Of a DNA stretch of 64,000 bases, positions 13,701 through 26,200 are shown piece by piece. How positions within the stretch are numbered: position 1 is the first letter of the stretch; each line of letters opens with the position of its first letter. The translations under genes were made by a program, and so were the position numbers. Source of the DNA: Hymenolepis diminuta (lineage: Eukaryota; Platyhelminthes; Cestoda; Cyclophyllidea; Hymenolepididae). The notes beneath the pieces are model-generated. The model saw only the letters and a list, made by a program, of their open reading frames with translations, did not search any database and was not told where the DNA came from. Location of the stretch: assembly GCA_900708905.1 (NCBI GenBank), contig CAADRB010000009.1, positions 92,251 through 156,250 on the forward strand. Direction: 5' to 3'.

Positions 13701-16339
13701 ACATGTCTGTAGACATGGTAATAGACATTGAGAATACCTAAATGTGAAATTCCTTAATTACATTCTTCCCTTTTTAATTTAAAGCGTTGATGCCAGATGT
13801 CTCTGTCGAATAGATTGGCAATTCAAAGAAGGCCAAACAGATACAAAATATAGCAAATAGTAGAATCCAGAACTCTCAAAGCAAGACGATTTTTTGTTAT
13901 TTAATTGTAAAATAGAGTGGCTTTTGGAAAGACAGCAAACTTCTACATTCTACATTTACATCAAATGGATGATTACAAAAAGCTAATAAAAACAAGGTCT
14001 TTTGCCCCAAGACTGATATCCAATGCAGTTGTCCCCCAATCGTAGTTAAAAGCCTATTTACGAATAAAGTGAACAGCAATAAATAGCTCAAACCAAGATT
14101 TTGAAGATAGAGACATCTATCACTTCTCCCTTCATTAAATGTAAATTCAAAAGCTTTTCATCATTGAAACGAACATATATTTACCGTTTTCTTTTAATTA
14201 GACTGATCAAGTAAATTAAGTGAACTTGTCGAGCGGATAAAAAGTGAGAACAGCCAACAGCGAAAGCATAGATACAAAGCCAGGTCAGAAAGGATGCATA
14301 ATACAAATTTTTTACGTCTAATTTATATTTCTTAATATAAATTAACTGAGTTATTTAGGTTTAAGATAATTCTACCTTGCTAAACATGCAGAAAGTTAGA
14401 AAACTGGTACTCAGATTACGGATAGGTATTTTTAATGCAAAGACGTTAACAGCGTGCGGTTAAGTAGTCGCCATACAATCAACTCACCGTCTCAAGCAGC
14501 CGCCTAAATTCAAGAGTGCATTAATACTGTGTGTGAAGGATATTCAATCGCCATACACTGACTTACTCAAAGGAATTAATTTCTTGAAAGTGCATGGAAC
14601 TAAAGCGAATTTCGCACTATCGATCACTCTATTGTACTGAAATAATTAGCCACTTTTGAGTATTCGAACAGAAAGATTTCAAATTAAAAAATCAACTGAA
14701 CTGAACTCACCACACGAATTTCAAATTTCGATTTCTTAAATTTTACCGGCCATAAAATATTGAACACTAGAATCTATACATCTCATGACTCAATTCACAT
14801 CTTTGGCAGGAATCTTGTGGAAATTAAAGACCCCAGTAATCAAAGCCTCAGGGACACGAAACATAATTACAACTTTAGGCAGAAAGATAATAGTGAATGA
14901 GAGTCGAACAATTCAGGTTACAGTCATGACAGAATATTGGGTAGTTTAACAAGACGAAAACTGAAACAAAGCTTCTAAAGAAAAAATTTTTAAAGATATC
15001 AATATCCTTTCCATCAACGAAACATAAATACAAGTATTTTGTAATCCCCAATTCAATTCTTTCTGATTAGACCTCTAATAAGCTAACTGAACACTTAACA
15101 AATGACTCTAACAATCAAGAGACAGGAAATGTAATAACAATCTTGGACAGGTGATAAAATAAAATGAATAGAAAGGTTAAATCAAATCAAGTGAACTAGA
15201 CATGAAAAATTTATGTGGAAAGTTTAAATCAGAAGGAAAACCTAACCTTGGCAGTATATGTGAATTTAACCTTCGGTGTGTCTTGGCAGGGAAATAAACT
15301 TCGCGCATGAATAGCTTCACACTGAGTGAAAAGGAAGGGATTGCGTTTATCTGCCGTCATTTGAGCGTCTAACCACTGGAGAGCTGATGCCTGGGGAGTT
15401 GTAGAATACTCAATTACCACTGCAAATCTAGAAGAATAAAGGGGAAATAAGAACAAATACCCCACTATCTGGCATATAAGACATTAACATACCTGGAGGT
15501 GTGCTCGCCAACTTTGACACACATAACGTTCCCAAGAGTCGGATAGTTACCCGAATTTATTTGATATTCAACTGGATTGTCATTGATTGTCACACGGGAT
15601 ATATTGATATCTTTTACATCGAGTTTCTAATTAAACACAAAAACGCCAAAAAAATTTAGCATAATCTGCATATACGACATGTTTGTGGGCAAATGCACTA
15701 ATGTTACCAGTGTATCTCTACTTTCGGCACTTGTATCAATCGGCTCTATCAGAAGTTTGACAGTACCACTAACGGTCTTACTGTCGAAATCGATTTTCAG
15801 ATCAAAATCAACATGTTGGGTATTGTGAAGATCAGGATTTGATTCTGATGATGGATCATCAGTAGAGTTACTAATATTCTCAGCTCCCTAAAAAGTTATG
15901 ATCACAAATGAGTAAACTGAGTAAAACATTCGTACTGGTCATAAACCGACCCATAAATAACACAATCCTGTTTACAAAATGATACATTATTAAAATTCAT
16001 GATTTAGAAAGCATCTGAAATCAAAATCGCATATTATACGCAATAAAGAACTCGACATGCGAAGCAAAATCAACCTTTTTGATGAAATTATCTTAAGCAA
16101 GCAACAAATAAACAGAAGAAGCGGGTTAATACACTGCAAGCTATTAGTTATACAAAAGTGTAATGTGCATCAATTGTTACTGAAAATTTTGGATTTATTA
16201 ATTAATATTGATTAGAAGAATACTACATACAATTCAAAAATTAAAATCATAAAAGTCAAATATAAATTAAACAATATACTTAATTACATAAACATATTCT
16301 GTCATTTTTTTGGCTTACCGATAAATCCGGAGTAGCCAT
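4783..16339 (-). CDS. LTA4H: Leukotriene A4 hydrolase-like M1 metallopeptidase, copy A, with HQIAH in place of HEXXH
   Basis: Eleven exons on the minus strand: 16319-16339, 15708-15887, 15493-15626, 15247-15427, 12595-12752, 8833-9046, 5885-6091, 5657-5801, 5404-5572, 5084-5326, 4783-5014. They join in phase to 627 aa (human LTA4H has 611). The N-terminal domain spans about residues 1-220, the catalytic domain about 220-470, and the helical C-terminal domain follows. Conserved: SGMENP (Glu284), zinc ligands His308, His312 and Glu331 (WLNEG), Asp389, Tyr397 of VPYQKG, and Arg577, the counterpart of the carboxylate-binding Arg563. Changed: the catalytic Glu of HEXXH is Gln309. Human Gln136 is Glu149, human Tyr378 is Phe392, and human Lys565 is Glu579. 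In this family the HEXXH glutamate is needed for peptidase activity, so I infer that activity is lost or altered. The fold looks intact, with no stops or frameshifts. The 60-aa exon 4 is nearly identical to copy B. Confidence 0.9.
7697..8339. other. Assembly gap (643 N)
   Basis: A run of N inside intron 6 of LTA4H-like copy A. The exons on either side join in phase (ending ..TPTLL, resuming AGDGS..), and the family alignment is continuous there. No coding sequence need be missing. Confidence 0.97.
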
Positions 16340-17700
16340 TACTATATTAAATGATGATAGATGAGTTCAGTTAAATAGATAGTCGCAACCTGTTGATTGG
16401 GTTATCCGAAAAAGTGCAAATTCTGAGTAAACTGAGCCACAAATGTTAAAACAAACAAAAAATTTGGCTTCATTTTATGAAATCTCAGTCATTTACCCAT
16501 GTGAAATATTTTAAAATAAATTGATGTTTTGTGCTAATCATCTAACAAGAATATATTCCAAGTGGTGCGTCGGTTATTCATCCAGAAAATGAATTATCAC
16601 ACCGTTGGAAATTGAAATCTTCGTATGCGTATTATTTTATTTTAGATTTTACTAAATTTATAGATTATATTACCCATGTTTTTCTGTGTTTTGTATTCTT
16701 CGTTAATTATTAACTGGGCAACTGAATTGGGGATTTTTGAAGAAAAAAAATACTTCGTCTCTACGTATGTGCAGGTACTGATGTTGAATAGTTTCAGTTT
16801 TTCAAACAATTATTTGGCTATTTTAAATTTATTAATAAATTATACTCTGCCTTAAGAATGGCCAACACCTGATAGTGAAAACTTGCCAAAATGTCACCCT
16901 GATAAGCTCTACCGAACTTCATTACAGAAATAGAAGACAGAGATGGTGAGGAGATATTTATACTAGGAAAGCATAGAGGGAGAATGAGACATATTTGGAG
17001 TTAACGATAATTATAACGGGTTCAATTAGCAGATTATAACTCCATATGAGACCATTATTAACGAAGAAAATCAATAAAAATCTTAAAATCAGAGGGATAA
17101 AACAGTGCTGTTATTTCACGATTGATTTTCGCTATCCATATTTATGCTGGCATATTTCCAAAAGGTTTATCGATACTTAAATTGAATTCCATAGTGAATT
17201 CTAACCCCCATTTTGAGTATTAGAAAAACATTATGGAGTCTTTGTGATGCTAATCGGAACTCCTCTTTGCTCGTTTTAACGTGTCAGTCATAGAGGTGCA
17301 CTGATAAATATCGAATGCGAGACACTCAACCTTATTTCCGTATGAGTAGATCACTTCTGATTAATATGGTTAAATAACTAATTTCTTATCTGTTTTTACT
17401 TTAGAAAAAAACTGAGCAAAGTCGCGAAAATTCACATTACTCAAGGCTATATATAATAAAATTATGTGGACGGAGGCCACATAAAAGGATCAATACGGAG
17501 GTGGTCGGGAAGCCACTACACTTTATTAATTTTAGAATTTGATGCAAAAATTCTATCTACTTTTTTAAAATTTGGTTGCGGTTATGTTGCTATAAAAGGT
17601 AAAACCTGCGTATTTTTTAAAATTATCCTATCAGATTCATGTTGATTCATATATTAATAATATTTATTCATTGTTATTTATTATTGTAACTACGTTGAAA

Positions 17701-17859
17701 GAGATCTATCGAAGTCACATCGATTGAATAGAAGGAATAGATGAAATAAGTCAACTCACTCATGTCGTCAGCTCAGTTCGGAGGTGGTAGGCAAGCCACC
17801 CCACTTTATTAATAAGTAAGTTATGTTTATATACAAAAAATTCCTTCGTTGGACGTCGT
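17701..17859 (+). repeat. Dispersed repeat R1, copy 2
   Basis: Diverged copy of 2986-3133 in the same orientation, including the GGTGG...CCACC inverted repeat near 17782-17800 and the TTCGTTGGACGTC end. A third fragment near 17495-17535 carries only the GGAGGTGGTCGGGAAGCCAC core and the following ACTTTATTAA. Confidence 0.6.
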
Positions 17860-19865
17860 TGTAGTGGTTCCCAATTCCATACAGTAAAGGGAATGGATGC
17901 GCAACTTCTTGATCGTATCAAGTGAAATCTGATTTCAAATCAGTGCTGTACATTTTGCGGATTTAAGGAAGAACCGAGTGTAATCGGAGTGATTTTCTTC
18001 TAATATTGCGAAAATATCACCTAAGAAGTTATATTTTTGAACGACATTTTTTTCCAACTGACTCAAGTATGTCATTATTACAAGACTTTTCATCAATACT
18101 TTAAAGTTTGAATCATCTGAAAGTATCGTCCACAGTATTGCCAAAATCAATATGCGTATTTGTGCTAGTAATGCTGTTGTTGATCTAGTTGTATATAATT
18201 TCGGCCGCGAAGGTGAGATCATTCAATGTTTCCATTGCTATATTTTCAATCATGACCGCATTTCAAGCATATTACTTTGAACTTGCATTAATTAGGACTC
18301 CTGTCTTGAAAACTTTATAAAAATTTTCCTCTATTTAGTTAAGAAAAGTTATCTGAGATAACTGTTGAAAACTGTCATCATATTTTACATTCCTCGCCCT
18401 CGCTGCCAACTTCTTGTGCTTCAATGATTAGACTCTGGTTGGCCATATTTGATAGCTATTGCGCACTAATTGAAGAAGGTGGAGAATTCGTATTAATTTA
18501 CCGCCTTTAACTCTCCAAAATGTTTTTTAAGGATAATAAACTTTTTATTTACAACAATAATAAAAATCGCCGTCCTCATTTTTTATCGATTCAGGTCGAT
18601 TTCTTTATTACCATTCAAATCTTTAAGGCAATCTTCATAGAATCCTGACATCAATAAAACAGTAGAAACGGCTACCATTGCAATCGTGTCTTATATAATT
18701 TTGCGAAGCAAGTCACTAAGTAAGTGAGGAATATGGGGCAGCTTACATCAATGTAGCAATAAAAATGGCCATTTCTACACACTATCACGGAACTTGTGAT
18801 TTTCAACAGTTTGAACACATTATCACCTGAATTATTTAGCAGTCTGGAGGTAGTATTTTGCGCCTCACGTAGAACCGGTGTTCTTAGGGAGGACCTATTG
18901 AATTAAACATGCAGATTCTTGAGAAGAGGAGATTTACGGCTGGATTAATTGACCTAACTGATCCGTACCACTGCTGTTTGTGAAATTCTGATTCCTTTTG
19001 TGGTCATACTGAGGCTTCTCCTGGACATACATCGCTCTCGACAGTCTACATATATCTCGGTTGAACTGGCCCATATTAGCTTTGCTCAAAAAATGAGGTT
19101 TCATTGACACGTAGCCGTGGAAAGTTAAGAGGGAATTTCCAAAGACTTTCGGATTAATCAATGTTTTGAACAAAATCTGCATTGAATATGCAGCATGGAA
19201 TGACGCCGGTTGTGAATATATTTATTATTTATTACTAACCGAGATGTTTTTATAGATTTCAAAGTTTTTTTAGCGATGAATCTGATACCAAATTTGCGAA
19301 ATCTATTGAACAATTGCTATACTGAGTCCTTAATTTTTTCCAAAATTAATAAATCTTATTACAATACACTGAAAAATTTGAATCAACGAAACCCATATTT
19401 CTCAATTAACCACGTTTGAAGATCTGAATTCTGAATAAATTTGCAATTTTCTTGCCGAACTATGGCAATACTCCATTTAATATTGCTGAAAGTGCAATAT
19501 GTACTTTATGCTAATAATATACAAGTATTACTCAGTGTAATTTCATTCAAAGCGTATTATTTTGCATATAGTTTAATGAAACTTCACATGCGAATAATAG
19601 AATTGTATTACTTTATATCTGTTTGCGAATTATTCTAGAAAAGGAAAGATTCGCAGAAATGAACCCGAATTTGTGTCTCAAAATTAATGGGGACGTAATA
19701 ACTATTCTCAGAACTATTATAGAAGCTTTAACTCTTTTTGGGGCCGCTTTAATTTAAAAGTAGAAAATATAAAACTTTCCTGCTCTTCATTTGGAATGCT
19801 TCGTATAATCTCATTCAAATTATTACTATTATCGGAAATATATACTGTTATAACGTAACAAAATA

Positions 19866-20107
19866 GAAGTTCCAATAGCAATCTCGTAGAGCAAACCAAT
19901 TTAGAAAATTCAGTAATATAGCAAACTGACACAGAAGCCAATAACTCACTGCTGAACACGGCACATTATGGTAAACACGTTTGAACTAACGAAACTCAAT
20001 CTCAATCGATATCGGCATAAGCAAATAGGCACAATTACAAAATGTTTTTATCAGTGGGAAATTAAGAAGGAAATTATATTTTAATTATAGAAGAAATATT
20101 TAGAGTG
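19866..20107 (+). repeat. Dispersed repeat R2, copy 1 (inverted partner at 42634-42873)
   Basis: About 240 bases that match the reverse complement of 42634-42873 at high similarity by eye. Shared blocks include AACACAGAAGCCAATAACT-like, CACATTATGGTAAACACG and GGGAAATTAAGAAGGAAAT. It carries no convincing coding sequence, so it is likely a mobile-element fragment. Confidence 0.65.
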
Positions 20108-20340
20108 GAGGAAAATAATTATTATTTCTTCTAGAGTTTTTGAAAGTGAATGGCGCCAGATGTATGTAATTATATTTAGTCCGTATCCCAGATTCTCGTA
20201 TTAAATAGATGATGCGAAATAGAGATTAAGAAATAAAATAATTGCTTAAAAAGGATTCAAAGCACATCACGTATAATTAAGTCGATGGCTAAATCTAATT
20301 TAACTTTTGTCAGGATGTTTGGATGGACTCTTTCAAACCG

Positions 20341-20385
20341 TAATATATATATATTTGTATATATGAATATATATTCCTATATTCT
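20341..20385 (+). repeat. AT-dinucleotide-rich low-complexity tract
   Basis: Imperfect alternating TA/AT run directly upstream of the TBP region. Simple-sequence DNA with no other sign of function. Confidence 0.6.
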
Positions 20386-20666
20386 TTTAGGAAAAATGAA
20401 ATATTCCTATTTTTAAGTGTTTTAGTTTGTTTTAATGCTTATGCCATGATTGGCCGTTACATTTAGTATTTATAACAGGTTTCTTGCTATGAAGTAGGTT
20501 GTTTTGTAATGCTGGTCGGTCCGTGTAGTGCGTTGACATTGTTTTGGGCGTTGCTTTATTTCGGTTCTCACTACTTTCACATTTTAATGCTATTAGGTCA
20601 TTTATGTGTTTTCTCCCTGATTCGATACAGTCGTTTGTAACTTGCCTTTCTTTTTATCTCCTTTAG

Positions 20667-21603
20667 TCCATCGTGGACTCCTCAGCCCAGCAATGCCAGC
20701 ATCGGTGGCATTCTCAGCAATAATCCCCCGGGATCAGTTGAGCAAATGCAGCCAACCCCAATTAATCTCGTCAATGTTATGCAAAGTTATGTCACACCTG
20801 CCAGTGCTCATACAAACAATCGAACGCCCTACACTCCAAATACTCCTGGTACTCCTTTCATTGATCGTGATGGAATCATTCCACAACCGCAGTTACAGTA
20901 AGTTTAGCTCATTTTGCATGGTTTGTGTCGTGCAATTAATATTTTTTTTCGCCATTAGGAACATTGTGTGCACGGTAAATCTCGGGATAAAATTGGATCT
21001 TGTCAAGATAGCTCGAAGTGCTCGTAATGCCGAGTATAATCCAAAGCGTTTTGCCGCTGTCATTATGAGAATTCGAGAGCCTCGGACGACAGCTCTCATT
21101 TTCTCTTCCGGAAAAATGGTATGTACCGGGGCCAAAAGTGAAGAGCAAGCACGTCAAGCTGCTAGGAAATATGCACGAATTATTCAAAAACTTGGATTCA
21201 ACGCTAGTTTCAAGGGGTTTACAATCCAGAACATGGTTGGTTCTTGTGATGTGCGTTTTCACATTCGCTTAGAAGGTCTAAATGCTGCTCAGAAGTTGTT
21301 CACGACGTAAGTTTTCTTCTGCCGTAATCACTCAAGTTTTCACGCTATTTAGTTCGTTTTTTGTTGTTTAGTTATGAACCAGAATTGTTTCCTGGTCTAG
21401 TTTATCGAATGCAAAAGCCCAAAATTGTCCTTTTGATCTTCGTATCGGGAAAAATTGTGCTGACTGGTGCCAAGGTTCGGGAACAGATTTATCAGGCTTT
21501 CAATAACATCTTTCCCATCTTGAAGAATTTTATGAAATTAGATACGGAGAAACAGCAACAGCAGTCACAGCATCATCAGTTAGCACCGACCCTCACAAAT
21601 TGA
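20667..21603 (+). CDS. TBP: TATA-box-binding protein (5' exon or exons not resolved)
   Basis: Three exons: 20667-20897, 20959-21306, 21372-21603, with introns of 61 and 65 nt and a TGA at 21601. Together they give 269 residues plus a split first codon. The first exon encodes a Pro/Asn/Thr-rich N-terminal part ([25 protein letters not shown]). The second starts the conserved saddle at [10 protein letters not shown] and includes [42 protein letters not shown] sequence. The third carries the second repeat, [32 protein letters not shown] binds TATA promoters and nucleates pol I, II and III initiation complexes in the nucleus. Unusually, about 20 residues rich in Gln and His follow the normal C-terminal end. 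The upstream acceptor CTTTAG at 20661-20666 implies at least one further 5' exon. A candidate is a short ATG exon near 20150, but its phase does not match this acceptor. Confidence 0.95.
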
Positions 21604-23226
21604 GTAGCCTTTCATTCCTCCTCAGTCCCTCTGCCCTTGTGTATACAACTCTCACTCTCAGAAGATGACTGTCACCGCCATAACTTTCCAAGATTGTTTT
21701 TCTCTTTTTCTACTGCGCTTATTTACATATCTTGCTATGAATTAGAATATATATACGGTATTTTGTAAAATCTCTTATTTATCATGTTCATGTTTTAGTT
21801 GAAGGTAGTCGGGTTGTATGAATGATAGTGTGGTATACTCTTCTAATGATTTGATGGTGTGCACCGATGGTACAACTGTTAGAAGTCCATTTATGTGGAG
21901 AGATTGAAATGACCATCTACAATGAAGCGAGTTTCCAACTTAGAGGTGTTCTTTCTATTCAGAACGGGCGTGGCCTCAAGAACCACCGGGCGCCTTACCT
22001 CTCCCATTCAGTGGGGATCCTTTTTGCACTAAATTACTATTGGAAAAAAAGTGTACCTGGGCTTCCTTCTCTGCTGTGCTTATTTCCATCTCTTTCGGAA
22101 CTCGTATTAGTTTTTATTTATTTTTAACATGTAGTTCATTGCTTATCCGATTATTTGCATGCCGGTCTTGTTTGACTATGCAAGTTTGGGGCTCAGTGTC
22201 TTAATCATACAAGACGCCCTTCGTGGCTCATTATGTTACTGTTCTGTCAAGAATGACAAATGCGGTAGTGTTCTTGAACATTTAATGACATGGTTTCAAA
22301 ACGAACTTGTAACTATCTTGTACTGGTTTAGGAAGTAATTTTAGGGGAGTGTTATGTGGTTATTTGACATAAACGTAGCGTTTAGGTGCTGTTTTTAGTC
22401 ATATAAGCATAAAAAACTATGTAGGATGTGGTATTCGAGCTATCAATGTTGTGTTACACGATAAACTCCCTTTGGGGTGCGGTATCGTCAAGTGTACGGC
22501 TATAATTGACAACAGAAAACTGAACTAGTACAAACGTGTCCTCTCTGGGGTCCTCCAGGGTTTATTACGTAGCTACTTAAGGTACAATAGAAATTTGAGC
22601 AATAGTTCACACCTTCATTCAGTTACTTCTCTTGCCCAATCATACGTGGACATCAGACTCGTAACCTCCGGTATGGCTGACGTGCATGTGGACTGGTACG
22701 GAAATGGCGAACAAGAGTTAAAAAAGATTACATAGAATAGAACTCTGTAATTGGCGTATTATAAAATAAGGTATTTGCAATTACGTTGGATACGTTGATG
22801 GTGGCGTAATCTAGGTCTTGATAAACTGAGCAATGATCTGATAGTTGTAATTAGCTAAATATGGTACTTTTAGTGGGTTTATGCATCTAACTATCTTTGT
22901 TTTTTAATCATTTCAGTCATTGGATACGTACCTGTGACGTAATAACATCAGATTTAGCTGACGAACACGTTTCTTATGGCTAAAGGTTACAAATGAGGGA
23001 TGCATAAGGGTTAAATTCTGTCAATTTCAATTTACCTTATCCTCATCATTGATTTGGACTTTTTAAATATGTATGAAGCTAGTCTAATTGTGCAACAATG
23101 TTCAAAATCTGCAGTAGGTAGGTTGAGTTAATTAATGAATGGGCGCTAACGTTTATATTCTTTTACAAAAAATGGAACTGTTAATAAAACGCGCGTGTAT
23201 GTGCGTGTAAAACAAGAGAAATCACA
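21604..23226. other. Intergenic/3' UTR between convergent TBP and HIP14-like genes
   Basis: The two genes meet tail to tail. No further exon is recognisable; the open frame at 21867-22127 has no family signature. TBP's 3' UTR occupies an unknown part of this stretch. The nearest clear plus-strand AATAAA is near 23182, so either the UTR is long or a variant signal is used. Confidence 0.5.
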
Positions 23227-26200
23227 TCAAACAACAAATGGATATTCTTTATCAACTGCTCCACGTTTTCTAAAAAGCTCCCGTTCCGTTACATAGTAAT
23301 GTGGGCAGAAGAATTCCACAATATTGCTCCAACAGCCCTTATTAAAAGGGTTCTTAAAGCCCGTTTTCGCATTTCCAAAGTACTCGTATCGCCTCCAATT
23401 TGCAAGTTCATTCGTAGTCAAGTTGAAAACAGCATTCATAATCTAAAAACAGATTAGAAAAAGGTTAACAAAAGTAATTAAACAAATATGTTCTACTTCA
23501 GTAATCCTATTCTTAACCTACGTTTAATTGTCGCTTTAATTCACCTAACTCCCTCTGTCTTTTATCTTTATTTATCGATTTTCGCATGTTATCTAGCACA
23601 AGCATTTTTAGTTTTAATCCACTATTTAGTCACTTTTTAATTTACTTGTAACAAGGCATCTGTCTCCTTTCCATTCTCTCCTAATATCAATATTCTGCTC
23701 CTGTCTTTTTCCTACCTTATGCTGGTGAAGTTCTTAAAAGCTTAATTAGATTTCTAGGTGTCAAGTTTGTGGTTTATAAGCTGGAACTTTCTTACCGTCA
23801 TGATGAAGGCGTTTAGAGCGAATGCACATCCAATGGAGAGAAGAAATAGGGTTGAAATTTCCCAGAAACTTGTTGACGGAGAATAATACCAGTACTTAAT
23901 AATTAACCATCCAATCCAAATGCTCACTACTGATACGGATATGCTGGTGAAAAGAAACCACACTCTACAAAGAATGCAGACATAAATCGAAGTATATAAG
24001 ATTTATAAAAAAGGCTGAAAATTACGCAATTTTGAGCTTATTAGCTATGGAACTGACGTCTCGTCTGTGCTCTCCTAATACAAGTATTTGTGAAAAATTC
24101 ACCGATAATTGTCTATCGTATTTTAGCAAAATTCTTAAAATCTTGGAGAGCAATAGCCTAGAAAGGCTTCTATCTCCTTCTTTAGTGACAGAATCCAAAA
24201 TGAAATTGCTAATTTGTTGATCGCCTTTGTCTGGTACAATTTTTGTGACCTGGTTTAGAGTCTTTAAAACTGAATTGCATCGATAAGAGCCTTAGTTGGC
24301 TATGGAAGAACCTGAGATTAAGCAAATCCAATAGTGTATACCCCATCTCAAGAAGTATATAAACCATCCATTCGCTTAGGGGATTAACTTTTTTGGCTCA
24401 GCTACACAACATCTCCGTTTCATTTCAAGTAGATCCTCATTTTTCTCGACAACTTTAACCCTGTCTTCCCTCCATTTTGTTGCAGGATGAAGACCGTAAT
24501 AAGTTTGAAGAGTGACAGTTTAGAGAGACTTTCAAAAGTTAGACTATTGTAAGCTACTTCCCACATCTTTGTTCACTGGAAAATAAACCCAATAAATGGA
24601 ACATTGTATTTAGAGTGGCAGAGGACGATTATTACCAGGAATTTTATTAAAGTGAATTTCAACTATAATGTAACTCGCTTGCAGTTATGAAGCTATTTTT
24701 TATTGTCAAATTCCTAGTACTAAATTCACTAAATTAACGTGACTAATTTCACTTTTAGGCATCACAGGATTTGATATAATTTTACAGACGGTATGCGTGT
24801 CAATAATGGATTGTCAGTCTAACAAGAACCAAACTAATTAGTTCCAGAAGATCTGAGAACAAGGCATCATCCAATTTTTGATTGACGTTCCATGCAGGAG
24901 AAAACGACTTCATTTATCCAAGTAAAAATTTTAGTCAATTAATTATAATGTCTCTCCGGTCGCCTCCTTGCTGTTCTACCTATTAGAGTACCTTGATTTA
25001 TATAAACGAATACGAAGCTAAAGGACAATATAGCTTCTTCACCGTTATAACACTCAGTTACTGGAAGCAATCAAAAGATGAATATGTTTATTCGAATGAC
25101 AAACAAATACATTTACCATGGCCTTAAAAAGTTTCAAAAGTCATTTTCAGAAATATTACTCACACACTGATTTTTTTAATATCGCTTATTTTTCTATCTG
25201 ATTGTCAAATCAATTAAAAGTAAACACAAAAAATAATTACATATTTACCGATTATCCTGACCAACACAGTTATCTGTAACAGGACAATGGTGATCCATCA
25301 CACGAACACATCGATTACATAAACTGCAATGTTTCGCCCGAATAGGCTTAACACAGCCACATGTATGACACAGACTATTTAAACGTCGCTTGAGTACACG
25401 AATTGAACGTCTCAGCGCTTTCACTTCCAAAGGCAGTATTTCCTTCTGAGACTCTCCTGCTATGGAGTCAATAGAAAGTAGAGAGGTACGATTCCGAAGC
25501 CTTCGACATTCACCGAACAACTACACATTGAACTGCAGTTTTAGTTATACGATCAATCAAGATAGGTACCAGATATTGAGTTCAGGCTTACTTCATGCAT
25601 TTCTTCCTCATATTCAACTGTGTTTGTTGGAAGATAGCCGGGATTCTTGCAAACCTCAACAAAGAAACTGGTCCAAAGAAATAGGTTTAAGCAAATGAAA
25701 ACTGTCGTCTCATTGTAAGTTAAAGCCACCGAACTTGATGAAATCTGGAAAATAAGCGACCAGAAAGGGCTTATTATGAAATGATAAACGTGAAATTCTT
25801 GATTGCAATATAACTTGGTGAACAAAGCTAAACTGTGTTTCATTCCGCAATAAAGGTCAAAGTTAAAAGCCGCGGATGCGAAATCCATATCCAACTATTT
25901 GAATGATCAAATTTACTGATGACTGAGAGAATGTCAGAAACTCATGCATGCTTACATTACCAATAACTCGGAAGAAAACTCATACAACCGAGAGGGTTTG
26001 GATTGAAACGGTGGGAACAGCCATTATCTAACTTAAGAAGTATCAACACCTTTTTCAAGAAAACTTAAACAGATGTTATAGCCAACGTATAAAATTGGAG
26101 CTGTCTTAACAAATAAAAAATTGTCTGACCTAAACAAATATTGCATATTTCTTTTTAAAAATACATAGATGTCAAAAATATAGAAACTGACCCGAAAAAA

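Larger units (their letters stand above)
16340..20640. other. Region between the divergent LTA4H-like copy A and TBP genes
   Basis: About 4.3 kb with no gene I can name. It should hold the promoters of both genes and the unresolved 5' exon(s) of TBP. It includes dispersed repeats at 17701-17859 and 19866-20107. Open frames on the minus strand at 17935-18222 and 18934-19182 could be exons or relics, but I recognise no family in them. Confidence 0.5.

Noticed and set aside
17935..18222. Minus-strand 95-codon frame with a helical look
   Set aside because: No family recognised, no start, and no clear splice context. It could be a relic exon, but this cannot be supported by eye.
18934..19182. Minus-strand 82-codon frame
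   Set aside because: Composition is compatible with coding, but I recognise no domain or splice partner.
20893..21262. Minus-strand frames opposite TBP
   Set aside because: Antisense shadows of the strongly conserved TBP exon.
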